Counted from the first letter of the stretch, positions 1 through 6,936 are shown. The stretch: 21,274 bases of DNA from Candidatus Omnitrophota bacterium (GCA_020430005.1 JAGQKQ010000005.1:1-21274), one strand, 5' to 3'. The notes: generated from the sequence alone by a model not told the origin. Made by a program: numbers and translations.

Positions 1-500
1 CCGGTTCTGTGGCGGCCCCTACAGCCGGGCTTCATTTTACCGATCAATTGATGGAGGATATTGTTGAAAAAGGACATGAATTTGCCAGAGTTACGCTTCA
101 TGTCAATTACGGCACATTCAAGCCGGTGGAAGAGGATAACATTACTGATCATCCTATGCATTATGAAGAATATCAAATGGAAGAGACAGTTTATCAAAAG
201 TTAAATGAGGCGAAAAACCAAGGGCGTCAAGTGGTCGCGGTTGGAACTACCAGCTGCCGTACTCTGGAATCCGTCGCAAAAACCGGTAAAACGCAGGACC
301 AAACAAACCTCTTTATTTATCCGGGTTATAATTTTAAAATGGTGGACGTTTTGATTACCAATTTTCATTTGCCGTACAGCACATTGTTAATGCTGGTCTG
401 CGCGTTCGCGGGAAGAGATTTGGTGATGAAGGCGTATAAAGAAGCCGCCGAACAAAAATATCGATTTTACAGTTATGGCGATGCGATGATAATTAAATAA
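1..500 (+). CDS. queA: S-adenosylmethionine:tRNA ribosyltransferase-isomerase, 3' part
   Basis: Carboxy-terminal part (about 166 codons, reading frame starting at base 3) of QueA, which transfers the ribosyl moiety of SAM to 7-aminomethyl-7-deazaguanine in tRNA to give epoxyqueuosine. The visible protein opens with the family motif GSVAAPTAGLHF, continues with HVNYGTFKPV and the thiol/threonine stretch VGTTSCRTLES, and ends in YRFYSYGDAMIIK, all typical of the QueA C-terminal half. The 5' part lies outside the window. The next gene is tgt, the preceding step of the same queuosine pathway, so the two form a functional pair, although an octad repeat hairpin separates them. The identification is secure; only the start is unseen. 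Confidence 0.96.
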   Translation, partial: GSVAAPTAGLHFTDQLMEDIVEKGHEFARVTLHVNYGTFKPVEEDNITDHPMHYEEYQMEETVYQKLNEAKNQGRQVVAVGTTSCRTLESVAKTGKTQDQTNLFIYPGYNFKMVDVLITNFHLPYSTLLMLVCAFAGRDLVMKAYKEAAEQKYRFYSYGDAMIIK

Positions 501-507
501 CAAGATG

Positions 508-577
508 CCCTGTGACCCGGAGACCCTGATTTTTGGACGTTTTCTGGGTTACTTGATCACAGGGAGGTAGGGTCACC
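508..577. repeat. Octad-period hairpin element between queA and tgt
   Basis: The queA-tgt gap is filled by 8-base words: GTGACCCG (512) and GAGACCCT (520) on the left, then after an 18-base loop GGGTTACT (546), TGATCACA (554), GGGAGGTA (562) and GGGTCACC (570) on the right. CCCTGTGA at 508-515 is the perfect inverse complement of TCACAGGG at 557-564, and GTGACCC at 512-518 of GGGTCAC at 570-576, so several alternative stems can form. No U-tract follows, so it is not a standard terminator. The right arm contains an AGGGAGGT Shine-Dalgarno-like run (561-568), but it lies too far from the tgt ATG at 590 to be its obvious ribosome site. Confidence 0.75.
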
Positions 578-589
578 AGAAATTTTATT

Positions 590-1717
590 ATGTTTACACT
601 ACTGAAAAAAGAAAAAACAACGAAAGCCCGTTTGGGATTGATTAAGACGGACCACGGCACGATTGAGTCTCCGTTTTTTATGCCAGTAGGGACTAATGGG
701 ACGGTAAAGTCGCTGCGTTTTGAAGATCTGGAAAGTATCGGCGCGCAGTTGATGTTGGCCAACACGTATCATCTGTATCTCCGTCCGGGCTGTGACATTT
801 TGAAAGAGGCCGGCGGTTTACACGGATTATCCGGCTGGACAAAACCGATCCTAACCGATAGCGGTGGCTACCAGGTATTCAGCTTGTCCAAGCTAAGAAA
901 GATTACGGATGATGGCGTAAAGTTCCGTTCTCACTTGGATGGATCACCGTTATATTTCACACCGGAAAAAGTGATGGAGATCGAACAGATCATCGGTTCA
1001 GATATGGTTATGCCTCTGGATGAGTGCGCCCCGTATCCGTGTGACCGGAAACAGGCCGAAGGTTCTGTCCGGCGGACAACGGACTGGGCACGACGTTCTA
1101 AAGAACATTTTTTGAAATTGGGGATGAATAAAAATCAGCATTTGTTTGGTATCGTTCAGGGAGCAACATATCAGGATCTGCGTGAACAATCCGCGAAAGA
1201 ACTTTTAGAATTAGATTTTGAAGGATACGCGATCGGCGGTGTCAGTGTCGGGGAGCCGGTAGAAGAAATGTTTAAGGCTTTAGATTGGGTCATGCCATTG
1301 TTACCGGAAGACCGGCCGCGGTATTTTATGGGTATCGGATTGCCGGATCAAATTGTTAAAGCTGTGGGAGAGGGAATCGATATGTTCGATTGTGTGTTAC
1401 CGACGCGCTTTGGCCGGCATGCCACAGCGTTTACGCGCAAAGGACGTAAGATTTTGCGTAACGCGCAATTCGTGAACGATCCGGGACCGATTGACGAGAC
1501 CTGTGACTGTCAGGTTTGTCGCCGATATTCCCGGGCGTATATTCGCCATCTGGCCAATCTTAGTGAAATTACAGGATTGACGTTAATCACCTATCACAAT
1601 CTCTATTTTTATGTTAATTTAATGAAAGAGATACGGACAGCTATTCAAGAAGACCGCTACGAAGATTTTCAAAACACATTTCTCAAAGAATACGGATCGG
1701 AACTTTATGCGGTTTGA
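590..1717 (+). CDS. tgt: Queuine/preQ1 tRNA-ribosyltransferase
   Basis: 375-residue tRNA-guanine transglycosylase, the usual bacterial length. It exchanges guanine-34 of GUN anticodon tRNAs for preQ1. Visible signatures: the TDSGGYQVFSL loop with the general acid/base Asp90, the GGVSVGEP substrate loop near 207-213, the nucleophile region GIDMFDCVLPTR with Asp264 and Asp267, and the zinc site C305-x-C307-x2-C310 with His336. The tRNA-binding sequence after PTR reads FGRHATAFT rather than the enterobacterial NARNGHLF, a lineage variation. The ATG follows the octad hairpin. The 3' end overlaps trmD by 11 bases, which points to translational coupling. Confidence 0.97.
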   Translation: MFTLLKKEKTTKARLGLIKTDHGTIESPFFMPVGTNGTVKSLRFEDLESIGAQLMLANTYHLYLRPGCDILKEAGGLHGLSGWTKPILTDSGGYQVFSLSKLRKITDDGVKFRSHLDGSPLYFTPEKVMEIEQIIGSDMVMPLDECAPYPCDRKQAEGSVRRTTDWARRSKEHFLKLGMNKNQHLFGIVQGATYQDLREQSAKELLELDFEGYAIGGVSVGEPVEEMFKALDWVMPLLPEDRPRYFMGIGLPDQIVKAVGEGIDMFDCVLPTRFGRHATAFTRKGRKILRNAQFVNDPGPIDETCDCQVCRRYSRAYIRHLANLSEITGLTLITYHNLYFYVNLMKEIRTAIQEDRYEDFQNTFLKEYGSELYAV

Positions 1718-2378
1718 TATTATTACAATATTTCCGGAAGCGTTAAAACCGATTTTAAATGAATCAATTTTAAAACGCGCGCAGAAAGCCGGCAAAATCA
1801 AAATCAATGTGCATGACCTGCGGGATTACACGGTTGATAAACATAAGAAGGTGGATGACCGTCCTTTTGGCGGCGGTCCGGGGATGGTGTTGAGTCCGCA
1901 GCCGTTATTTGATGCGATTAAAAAAATTAAAGGCCGCCGTAAAGTCAGAATTATTTTGACATGTCCAACGGGAACGCGGTTGGATCAAAAACGCGTAAAA
2001 AAATTGGCAAAAGAAAAAAATTTAATTATAATATGCGGTCACTATGAAGGAGTGGACGAGCGGGTCCGCAAACATTTGGTGGATGAGAGTATTTCGATCG
2101 GGGACTATATTTTGACCGGAGGGGAAATTCCCGCGCTTGTTCTGGTAGACGGTATAGCCCGTTTATTGCCAGGTGTTTTGGGCAAAGAAGAGTCCCTGGC
2201 CAGCGAATCATTTGAGGAGAATTTGCTCGATTTTCCGCAGTATACGCGGCCTGCAAATTTTCGTGGAAAAAAGGTTCCTGATGTGTTACTATCTGGTAAT
2301 CATCAGGATATCGAAAAATGGCGTAAACAGCAGGCCATGGCGATTACCAAGAAAAATCGTCCGGACTTGTTGAAATAA
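1707..2378 (+). CDS. trmD: tRNA (guanine-N1)-methyltransferase
   Basis: 223-residue TrmD, which makes m1G37 in tRNAs with G36 and so guards the reading frame. Seen in the sequence: start MRFDIITIFPEAL, the GGGPGMVLSPQPL loop near residue 52, and the SPOUT-knot SAM-binding segments CGHYEGVDERV and SIGDYILTGGE. The C-terminal domain contains the expected YTRPANFRG-type motif (GLVVPxVLLSGNH-like region VPDVLLSGNH). The start codon lies inside the end of tgt. In most bacteria trmD sits in rpsP-rimM-trmD-rplS; here rpsP and rimM are absent upstream and queA-tgt take their place, but rplS still follows. Confidence 0.97.
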   Translation: MRFDIITIFPEALKPILNESILKRAQKAGKIKINVHDLRDYTVDKHKKVDDRPFGGGPGMVLSPQPLFDAIKKIKGRRKVRIILTCPTGTRLDQKRVKKLAKEKNLIIICGHYEGVDERVRKHLVDESISIGDYILTGGEIPALVLVDGIARLLPGVLGKEESLASESFEENLLDFPQYTRPANFRGKKVPDVLLSGNHQDIEKWRKQQAMAITKKNRPDLLK

Positions 2379-2390
2379 AAGGACTTATGT

Positions 2391-2409
2391 AAACACGACT
2401 TTCGTGTTT
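2391..2409 (+). promoter_or_regulatory. Short perfect hairpin in the rplS leader
   Basis: AAACACGA (2391-2398) and TCGTGTTT (2402-2409) form a perfect 8-bp stem with a 3-base loop in the 61-base trmD-rplS gap. It is followed by TGAGTTT, a poor U-tract. It may be a weak attenuator, an mRNA processing site that separates trmD from rplS expression, or a ribosomal-protein regulatory leader. The structure is seen; the role is inference. Confidence 0.45.
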
Positions 2410-2427
2410 TGAGTTTAAAAACGTACG

Positions 2428-2433
2428 AGGAGG
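2428..2433 (+). promoter_or_regulatory. Strong Shine-Dalgarno for rplS
   Basis: AGGAGG six bases before the GTG at 2440. This fixes the GTG as the start of L19 and contrasts with the many genes in the window that lack a recognisable Shine-Dalgarno. Confidence 0.85.
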
Positions 2434-2439
2434 TTTATT

Positions 2440-2802
2440 GTGGCTACAAATATTGGTGCGACAATCAAAGCAATTGATGAAAAAAAATTACGCAGTGACC
2501 TGCCGGCTTTTGAAGTGGGTGATATCGTCAAAATGAAGGTCAGGGTACAGGAAGCCGATAAAACCCGTCTTCACCCGTTTGAAGGAACAGTTATCCGTAA
2601 AACAGGTCGGGGTTTAAAAGCGACATTTACTGTCCGTAAAATATCATTCGGTGAAGGAGTCGAGCGTGTGTTCCCTATTCACTCACCGGTGATCGAAAGT
2701 CTGGAAGTTGTCAGTAAGGGTGTTGTAAAACGTGCGAAACTTTATTACCTTCGTGAGCGTGTCGGTAAGAAAGCGCGTGTTAAGCGTCAGCAAATGCAGT
2801 AA
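2440..2802 (+). CDS. rplS: 50S ribosomal protein L19
   Basis: 120-residue L19, at the 30S-50S interface of the ribosome. Typical features: PAFEVGDIVKMKVRVQE near 24-40, the PFEGTVIRKTGRGLKATFTVRK segment and the signature GEGVERVFPIHSP, with a basic C-terminus (KLYYLRERVGKKARVKR). It starts with GTG behind a strong AGGAGG. It follows trmD as in most bacteria, is preceded by an 8-bp hairpin and followed by a 12-bp perfect hairpin, so its mRNA is bracketed by structures. Confidence 0.97.
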   Translation: MATNIGATIKAIDEKKLRSDLPAFEVGDIVKMKVRVQEADKTRLHPFEGTVIRKTGRGLKATFTVRKISFGEGVERVFPIHSPVIESLEVVSKGVVKRAKLYYLRERVGKKARVKRQQMQ

Positions 2803-2812
2803 TTTTAAATCC

Positions 2813-2853
2813 CGTAAAACGTTTTTCGGTTATGTAGCTAGAAACGTTTTACG
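2813..2853 (+). terminator. 12-bp perfect inverted repeat after rplS, possible terminator
   Basis: CGTAAAACGTTT (2813-2824) and AAACGTTTTACG (2842-2853) are exact inverse complements around a 17-base loop, beginning 10 bases after the rplS stop. The following bases (CCTTTCGATTT) are T-rich but have no continuous T-run, so intrinsic termination is plausible but not clear. It could instead be a relative of the periodic hairpins, although I see no firm 7/8-base period here. Confidence 0.5.
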
Positions 2854-2938
2854 CCTTTCGATTTAGTGTTTCACGGTGTACGTACAAACGATACGCCGTT
2901 TCAAGTTACGCAACCCAACAACGCATAACGAATTCTCA

Positions 2939-3562
2939 GTGCTCAATTACGAACAACAGCTTAGAGGTCAAGGGTACCGTCTTATCATCGGGATCGATGA
3001 AGCTGGACGAGGCCCCTTGGCCGGACCTGTTGTGGCAGCGGCTGTTTCTCTACAGGATTATTCTTTTCAATCCAAAATTACCGATTCCAAAAAAATGACT
3101 TTGCTTCAACGTGAACGCGCGTTTGAAGAGATTACACAAAAGGCCCAGGTGGGTATCGGTATTATTAATGAAACAGTTATTGATCGTGTAAACATCCTGC
3201 AGGCCACGTTTCTGGCGATGAGCCGGGCCGTGGAACATCTGATTTACAGACTGCCCAAAGCCCAGCGGGACGCGTTGGACTTAACTCCGACAACATATAT
3301 GCTGGTTGACGGGAACCGTTTCAAAACATATTTACCCTTTCGATGTGAGACCGTCGTCAAAGGTGATGCCTCGGTTTTGTCGATTGCCTGCGCGTCTGTT
3401 GTGGCGAAAGTCACCCGGGACAGAATTTTATCAATCTACGATCAGATTTACCCCCAATATGGTTTTAAAAAACATAAAGGATATCCGACCGCCCAGCATA
3501 AAGAGGCTATCCAGAAACATGGGTTATCCTTTATTCATCGCCGCTCTTTTTCGTGCGTTTAA
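2939..3562 (+). CDS. rnhB: Ribonuclease HII
   Basis: RNase HII, which nicks RNA-DNA hybrids and removes single ribonucleotides from DNA. Motifs: GIDEAGRGPLAGPVVAAAV with the first catalytic Asp-Glu pair, DSKKMT, the DGN motif (LVDGNRF) and SIACASVVAKVTRD with the later catalytic Asp, then GFKKHKGYPTAQHKEAI. I prefer the GTG at 2939, which gives about 207 residues beginning LNYEQQLRGQGYRL, matching family N-termini. An in-frame GTG at 2876 would add 21 residues of unfamiliar, Arg/Thr-rich sequence translated from what looks like intergenic DNA. Neither start has a Shine-Dalgarno. yraN follows, a common pairing. Confidence 0.93.
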   Translation: MLNYEQQLRGQGYRLIIGIDEAGRGPLAGPVVAAAVSLQDYSFQSKITDSKKMTLLQRERAFEEITQKAQVGIGIINETVIDRVNILQATFLAMSRAVEHLIYRLPKAQRDALDLTPTTYMLVDGNRFKTYLPFRCETVVKGDASVLSIACASVVAKVTRDRILSIYDQIYPQYGFKKHKGYPTAQHKEAIQKHGLSFIHRRSFSCV

Positions 3563-3565
3563 ACA

Positions 3566-3639
3566 GATCTAAGATATGCGATCTAAGATCTAAGAGATTT
3601 TTTTCTTAGAACGTAGAACTTAGATCATAGAACTTTAAA
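3566..3639. repeat. Heptad-period hairpin element between rnhB and yraN
   Basis: Exact 7-base phase. Left arm: GATCTAA at 3566, 3580 and 3587, with GATATGC at 3573. Right arm: CTTAGAA at 3605, CGTAGAA at 3612, CTTAGAT at 3619, CATAGAA at 3626 and CTTTAAA at 3633. The loop is T-rich (3597-3604). The arms are complementary in several registers shifted by 7. The element begins four bases after the rnhB stop, and its last word supplies the A of the yraN ATG at 3639, so it fills the whole gap and leaves no Shine-Dalgarno. Confidence 0.85.
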
Positions 3640-4007
3640 TGACTTTTTCCAAACAAACAACGGGACAAAAAGGGGAAGCGGCGGCGATTGATTATTTAAA
3701 GAAGCGTCGTTATCAAATCCTTGAACAAAATTTTCGCTGCCAATTCGGTGAAATTGACATTATTACCCAAAAAGCCGGTGTGCTTTGTTTTGTTGAGGTT
3801 AAAACCCGGCATGATGCCAGTCACGGTTCTCCGGCTGAGGCGGTAACACGGTATAAGCAGCATAAAATTATTCAGACGGCCTTATATTATCTTCAACAGC
3901 AGGACCCCGGTCACAACGAAATGCGTTTCGATGTTGTAACGGTTGACTACGATTCTCATGGGAAGATGATGATTGATTTAATTGAGAATGCATTTGAAAC
4001 GCCATAG
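3639..4007 (+). CDS. yraN: YraN/UPF0102 family endonuclease-like protein
   Basis: 122-residue UPF0102 protein, usual length. The signature is complete: GQKGEAAAIDYLKKRRYQILEQNFRC, then FGEIDIITQK and the nuclease-fold motif FVEVKTR, followed by AVTRYKQHKI. The GEID...EVK arrangement is that of the restriction-endonuclease-like fold; the cellular role is not settled, although a link to DNA processing or recombination is assumed. It is next to rnhB, as often seen. The start is the first ATG, immediately at the edge of a heptad hairpin, with no Shine-Dalgarno. Confidence 0.93.
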   Translation: MTFSKQTTGQKGEAAAIDYLKKRRYQILEQNFRCQFGEIDIITQKAGVLCFVEVKTRHDASHGSPAEAVTRYKQHKIIQTALYYLQQQDPGHNEMRFDVVTVDYDSHGKMMIDLIENAFETP

Positions 4008-4151
4008 GCGTGGTGATTCGTCTTTGGTGTGTTATTCAATGTGTCATTACGAGCGAAGCGAAGTAATCTTAGTAAATTTAAAATAAACTTGTCCAGATTG
4101 CCGCGCTTCGCTCGCAATGACACTCTAATCACCAACCGCCAAGCACCTGAT
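4008..4151. repeat. Outer heptad-type arms enclosing a palindrome
   Basis: The yraN-fchA gap has outer arms of the GTGATTGG style: left GGCGTGG, TGATTCG, TCTTTGG (4008-4028), right ATCACCA, ACCGCCA, AGCACCT (4128-4148). The words resemble those of the element at 13921-14000. Instead of a short loop, the centre holds an unrelated palindrome (4041-4123), giving a nested structure. The arms have only about three words each, so the call is weaker than for the other heptad elements. Confidence 0.55.
4041..4123. repeat. REP-like palindrome, GTGTCATTACGAGCGAAGCG type
   Basis: Left arm 4041-4068 (GTGTCATTACGAGCGAAGCG and onward) and right arm 4096-4123 (ending GCTCGCAATGACAC) match as inverse complements at 24 of 28 positions, with a 27-base AT-rich loop. 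Palindromes built on TCATTGCGAGCGAAGC are common dispersed repeats in unrelated bacteria, from my recall. It sits in the loop of the outer heptad arms, as if inserted there. Confidence 0.8.
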
Positions 4152-4168
4152 AAAAAAGTATGTATTTA

Positions 4169-4197
4169 TTGAAATCGTAAAATCTTTAGGATATGAT
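4169..4197 (+). promoter_or_regulatory. Sigma70-type promoter for the one-carbon cluster
   Basis: TTGAAA at 4169-4174, a 17-base spacer, and TATGAT at 4192-4197: one mismatch per hexamer and ideal spacing. Transcription would start near 4204, leaving a leader of about 50 bases before the TTG at 4255. It is the best promoter I see in the window, and it follows the nested repeat, so the folate genes are probably a separate transcription unit from yraN. Confidence 0.7.
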
Positions 4198-4254
4198 GGG
4201 CGTGATAAAGAAAAACTTTCCTGTTTAAGAAAATCTTCTGTTCATCTGCGACAA

Positions 4255-4749
4255 TTGGCTAACGTGAAAAAATTTAAAAATCACACACTACAAGAATATT
4301 TAGATGTTTTGTCAAAGAAGGTTCCTGCTCCCGGTGGGGGATCGGCGGCGGCTTTAACCGGCGCGGCCGGTGCGGCATTGTTGTCGATGGCGGCGAATTA
4401 TTCTTTGGGAAAAGGGTCTTCCAAGCGTGTTGAGACGGCGTTAAAGAAAAATCTGGAGCGGTCTGAAAAAATCCGCAAGCGTCTGGTGGAATTAATCGAT
4501 CTGGATGCCGAGGCTTATCTGGCTTTGGTGGCGGCCCGTAAGAAATCAGAAAAGGAAAAACAGGCTGCGCTTAAAAAAGCGCGGGCCGTTCCCAAGGAAA
4601 TTGCCAAGCAATGTTACAATGCGGTGCAATTGGCTCCGCTTCTTGTGAAAGAAGGTAACCCGTATTTAATCAGTGATGTTCAATCCGCGTGTGAAATGCT
4701 GAAGGCTGCTTTTCAGGCGGCGATGGCGAATGTGGAGGCGAATAGTTAA
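4255..4749 (+). CDS. Cyclodeaminase/cyclohydrolase (FchA/FTCD-C) family protein, compact
   Basis: 164-residue member of the formiminotransferase-cyclodeaminase C-terminal family, whose stand-alone members include methenyl-THF cyclohydrolase FchA. The diagnostic N-terminal motif VPAPGGGSAAALTGAAGAALLSM (residues 23-45 region), a long helical middle with LIDLDAEAYLAL, and the EGNPYLISDVQSACEMLKAA motif are present. Typical FchA proteins are near 200 residues; this one stops right after AMANVEANS, lacking the last helices. The start is TTG 4255 or GTG 4264; neither has a good Shine-Dalgarno. The stop overlaps the folD ATG (TAATG), so they are coupled, which supports a folate role. Methenyl-THF cyclohydrolase is the best guess; formimino-THF cyclodeaminase is the alternative. 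Confidence 0.82.
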   Translation: MANVKKFKNHTLQEYLDVLSKKVPAPGGGSAAALTGAAGAALLSMAANYSLGKGSSKRVETALKKNLERSEKIRKRLVELIDLDAEAYLALVAARKKSEKEKQAALKKARAVPKEIAKQCYNAVQLAPLLVKEGNPYLISDVQSACEMLKAAFQAAMANVEANS

Positions 4750-5615
4750 TGTCAGCTCAAATTCTTGATGGAAAAAAATTAGCCGCGAAATTGAAAGCCC
4801 GGTTGAAGGAAGAAGTCGCGGCAATAAAATCAAAAAATCATAGTGTGCCCAAGGTTATTAATGTTATGATAGGAAATGACGACGGGTCCTGCGCCTATGC
4901 CAACTCTCAAAAAAGGGCCGCGGAAGAGATTGGTATTGAATACGAACTTAAAACATTTCCCATCGATATTTCTCAAGAAGAGCTTCGTGGACATATTCAA
5001 CAACTGAATCAGGATAAAGGTGTGCACGGGATTATGCTGCACCGTCCGGTTCCGGAACATATTGATTATCATTTGGTGGCAAACTGTGTAGATACGGAAA
5101 AAGATCTGGAAGGAATTAACGTTTCGAACATCGGAAAAATGATTTTGGGCGAAACGCGAATTTTGCCGTGTACCCCGGCGTCGGTCATGGAACACATTAA
5201 ATCCACCGGTATGGATATCCGCGGGAAAGAGGCCGTCGTTGTCGGGCACAGTGGCATTGTGGGGAAGCCATTAAGTCTTTTGCTGCTGGAAGAATTGGCA
5301 ACAGTTACGATTTGTCATGTGGCCACCAGTGAAGCGGGGCGTCTTCAAGAACATGTCGGCCGTGCTGATATTTTGGTAGTGGCGGTTGGCCGTCCGGAAC
5401 TGATTAAAGGCGCGTGGATTAAAGAAGGAGCAACGGTTATTGATGTGGGGATTAATCGTATTGATTCCGGGATTGTCGGTGATGTGGAATTTGAAACAGC
5501 CAAACAAAAAGCGGCTTATATTACACCGGTTCCCGGTGGAGTAGGGCCAGTTACCGTTGTCATTTTGATGCGAAACGCTATTGAATCTTATAAAGTGCAG
5601 ACCAAGGGAGCATAA
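4749..5615 (+). CDS. folD: FolD-family methylene-THF dehydrogenase with altered cyclohydrolase residues
   Basis: 288-residue FolD homologue. Rossmann motif GHSGIVGKPLS, then ADILVVAVGRPELIKG, GATVIDVGINR and the C-terminal TPVPGGVGPVTV are standard. The active site is not. E. coli Lys54, Gln98 and Asp121 align, without gaps from Tyr50 on, to Gln54 (YANSQKRA), His98 (MLHRPVP) and Glu121 (EKDLEGI). Lys54 is required for cyclohydrolase in characterised enzymes, so this protein probably keeps the methylene-THF dehydrogenase reaction and leaves methenyl-THF hydrolysis to the FchA-like protein encoded just upstream. It overlaps that gene by one base, and an oxidoreductase-like gene follows after 6 bases. 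Family assignment is certain; the split of activities is inference. Confidence 0.93.
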   Translation: MSAQILDGKKLAAKLKARLKEEVAAIKSKNHSVPKVINVMIGNDDGSCAYANSQKRAAEEIGIEYELKTFPIDISQEELRGHIQQLNQDKGVHGIMLHRPVPEHIDYHLVANCVDTEKDLEGINVSNIGKMILGETRILPCTPASVMEHIKSTGMDIRGKEAVVVGHSGIVGKPLSLLLLEELATVTICHVATSEAGRLQEHVGRADILVVAVGRPELIKGAWIKEGATVIDVGINRIDSGIVGDVEFETAKQKAAYITPVPGGVGPVTVVILMRNAIESYKVQTKGA

Positions 5616-5621
5616 TCATTT

Positions 5622-6905
5622 ATGAAGAAGATATTGTTTGTAGGGTATTCACCGGCGATTATTACCGCCATTGAAAAGATTCGTGCTGTCGATCAAACTT
5701 GTGAAATCACTTTAATTTCTCCTGAGCCGTATTATCCGTACAATTCTTCCAAGCTGGATCAATTATTAGGAAAAAAATGTTCCCTGCATGATGTTCTGGC
5801 CAGGTCGAAAGATTTTTTTGATACGCATCGTGTTCACGTTGTTCTGGGACAAAAACCCGTCCGATTCAGTCTGAGAAAAAATTATGTAACGACGGAAGAT
5901 AAAGAGCAGTACCCTTTTGATATTTTGGTTCTTACGGAAACCGGGGATGTTGTATTGCCGAACATTAAGGGAATTACCAAAGAAGGTATCTACGCGTCTT
6001 CAAGATTGTCTCAAACAAAACGATTGTATGATTTATTGCCGATTACGGAAACATTTATTATTCAGTCCGATTCTCTTTGCGGGTTACGTTTCGCGGCGGC
6101 CTTATTAAAACAGGAGAAAGATGTTTCTCTTGTTACGAAGAAAGAATATCTTCTGCAGGATATTTTAAATGAAGAGGCCTCTGCCTATCTGGTTTCCGTC
6201 CTGGAAAGTTACGGCGGACAGACGTATACAAGAAACATTGTGTCTGAAATTCTGGGTGACAGTGATGCCAAGGCGGTGCGCTTAAGAACAGGAAAGGTTT
6301 TGGCCAGTCAGGCGGTCATCTTTGACGCGGAGCAACCCGATGTGCGTGTTCTTAAGGATTCTCCTTTGGAGGCGGATGGAACTGTCTCCGTTAACGCCTC
6401 TTTTCAAACGGCGCTGGATCATGTTTTTGTGATCGGTCCGGCCGCGGAAACGGATAAAAAGCATTTAACCGCACATGAACAGGCCGTTTTGGCAACAGCA
6501 TGCATTACAGGGGAAGAATCTTCCTCGGAAAAAACGACCGCACTAAACACGTTTGATTTTGATGGCCTGAATCTTACCTTGATCGGCCAGACACTTCCGG
6601 GAGAAGGTATTCGTCTGGTGGAGCACTTTGATCAACAGCAGAAGATGTACCGGCGTTTTTATATCCGGGGCGGAAAACTGATCGGAGCCGTTCTGATGAA
6701 TTCCCCTCAGGATATTGAAGAGATTACAGCCTTGGCAAGCCGCGAGGCCCCTGAATCGGAGGTCACCCGGATGTGGAAGGTAACGGACGCCCGCAGTGAT
6801 ACCGAACCAACGCCATCGCAAGGGGATACGGACGATACGGAAGCTTCAAAAAGCACCGAAATCCCCGTTGGAGGACCGGCCGAGCCGTCTTCCGATACAG
6901 CATAA
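5622..6905 (+). CDS. Degenerate pyridine nucleotide-disulfide oxidoreductase-like protein
   Basis: 427 residues with the overall course of an NAD(P)H/FAD reductase of the rubredoxin/nitrite-reductase type: EITLISPEPYYPYNSSKL (28-44), the PFDILVLTETGD segment (98-109) where an ATG motif is expected, PNIKGI, and a second domain around 145-210. The cofactor motifs are eroded: GYSPAI replaces GxGxxG at 8-13, SDS replaces the GGG of the second Rossmann motif (149-151), and IGPAA replaces the IGD motif near 271. After about 385 the protein turns into a Ser/Thr/Pro/Asp-rich, probably disordered tail. It lies 6 bases after folD, so a role in the one-carbon cluster (redox partner, scaffold or inactive subunit) is likely. 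I cannot name a function. Confidence 0.75.
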   Translation: MKKILFVGYSPAIITAIEKIRAVDQTCEITLISPEPYYPYNSSKLDQLLGKKCSLHDVLARSKDFFDTHRVHVVLGQKPVRFSLRKNYVTTEDKEQYPFDILVLTETGDVVLPNIKGITKEGIYASSRLSQTKRLYDLLPITETFIIQSDSLCGLRFAAALLKQEKDVSLVTKKEYLLQDILNEEASAYLVSVLESYGGQTYTRNIVSEILGDSDAKAVRLRTGKVLASQAVIFDAEQPDVRVLKDSPLEADGTVSVNASFQTALDHVFVIGPAAETDKKHLTAHEQAVLATACITGEESSSEKTTALNTFDFDGLNLTLIGQTLPGEGIRLVEHFDQQQKMYRRFYIRGGKLIGAVLMNSPQDIEEITALASREAPESEVTRMWKVTDARSDTEPTPSQGDTDDTEASKSTEIPVGGPAEPSSDTA

Positions 6906-6936
6906 TTTTTACTTGCCAAACGGGAAAATATATATT

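Noticed and set aside
4156..4254. N-terminal extension of the FchA-like protein (open frame upstream of 4255)
   Set aside because: The frame is open back to 4129 but has no ATG/GTG/TTG, overlaps a near-consensus promoter and the repeat arm, and family proteins begin close to 4255.
4830..5249. Minus-strand open frames opposite folD and other genes
   Set aside because: They are antisense shadows of clear + strand genes with no recognisable domains or ribosome sites; no real minus-strand gene was found.
6796..6936. Longer start of the TPR protein inside the preceding gene
   Set aside because: It would overlap the previous gene by about 110 bases and place residues before a well-formed signal peptide; the ATG at 6937 is better.
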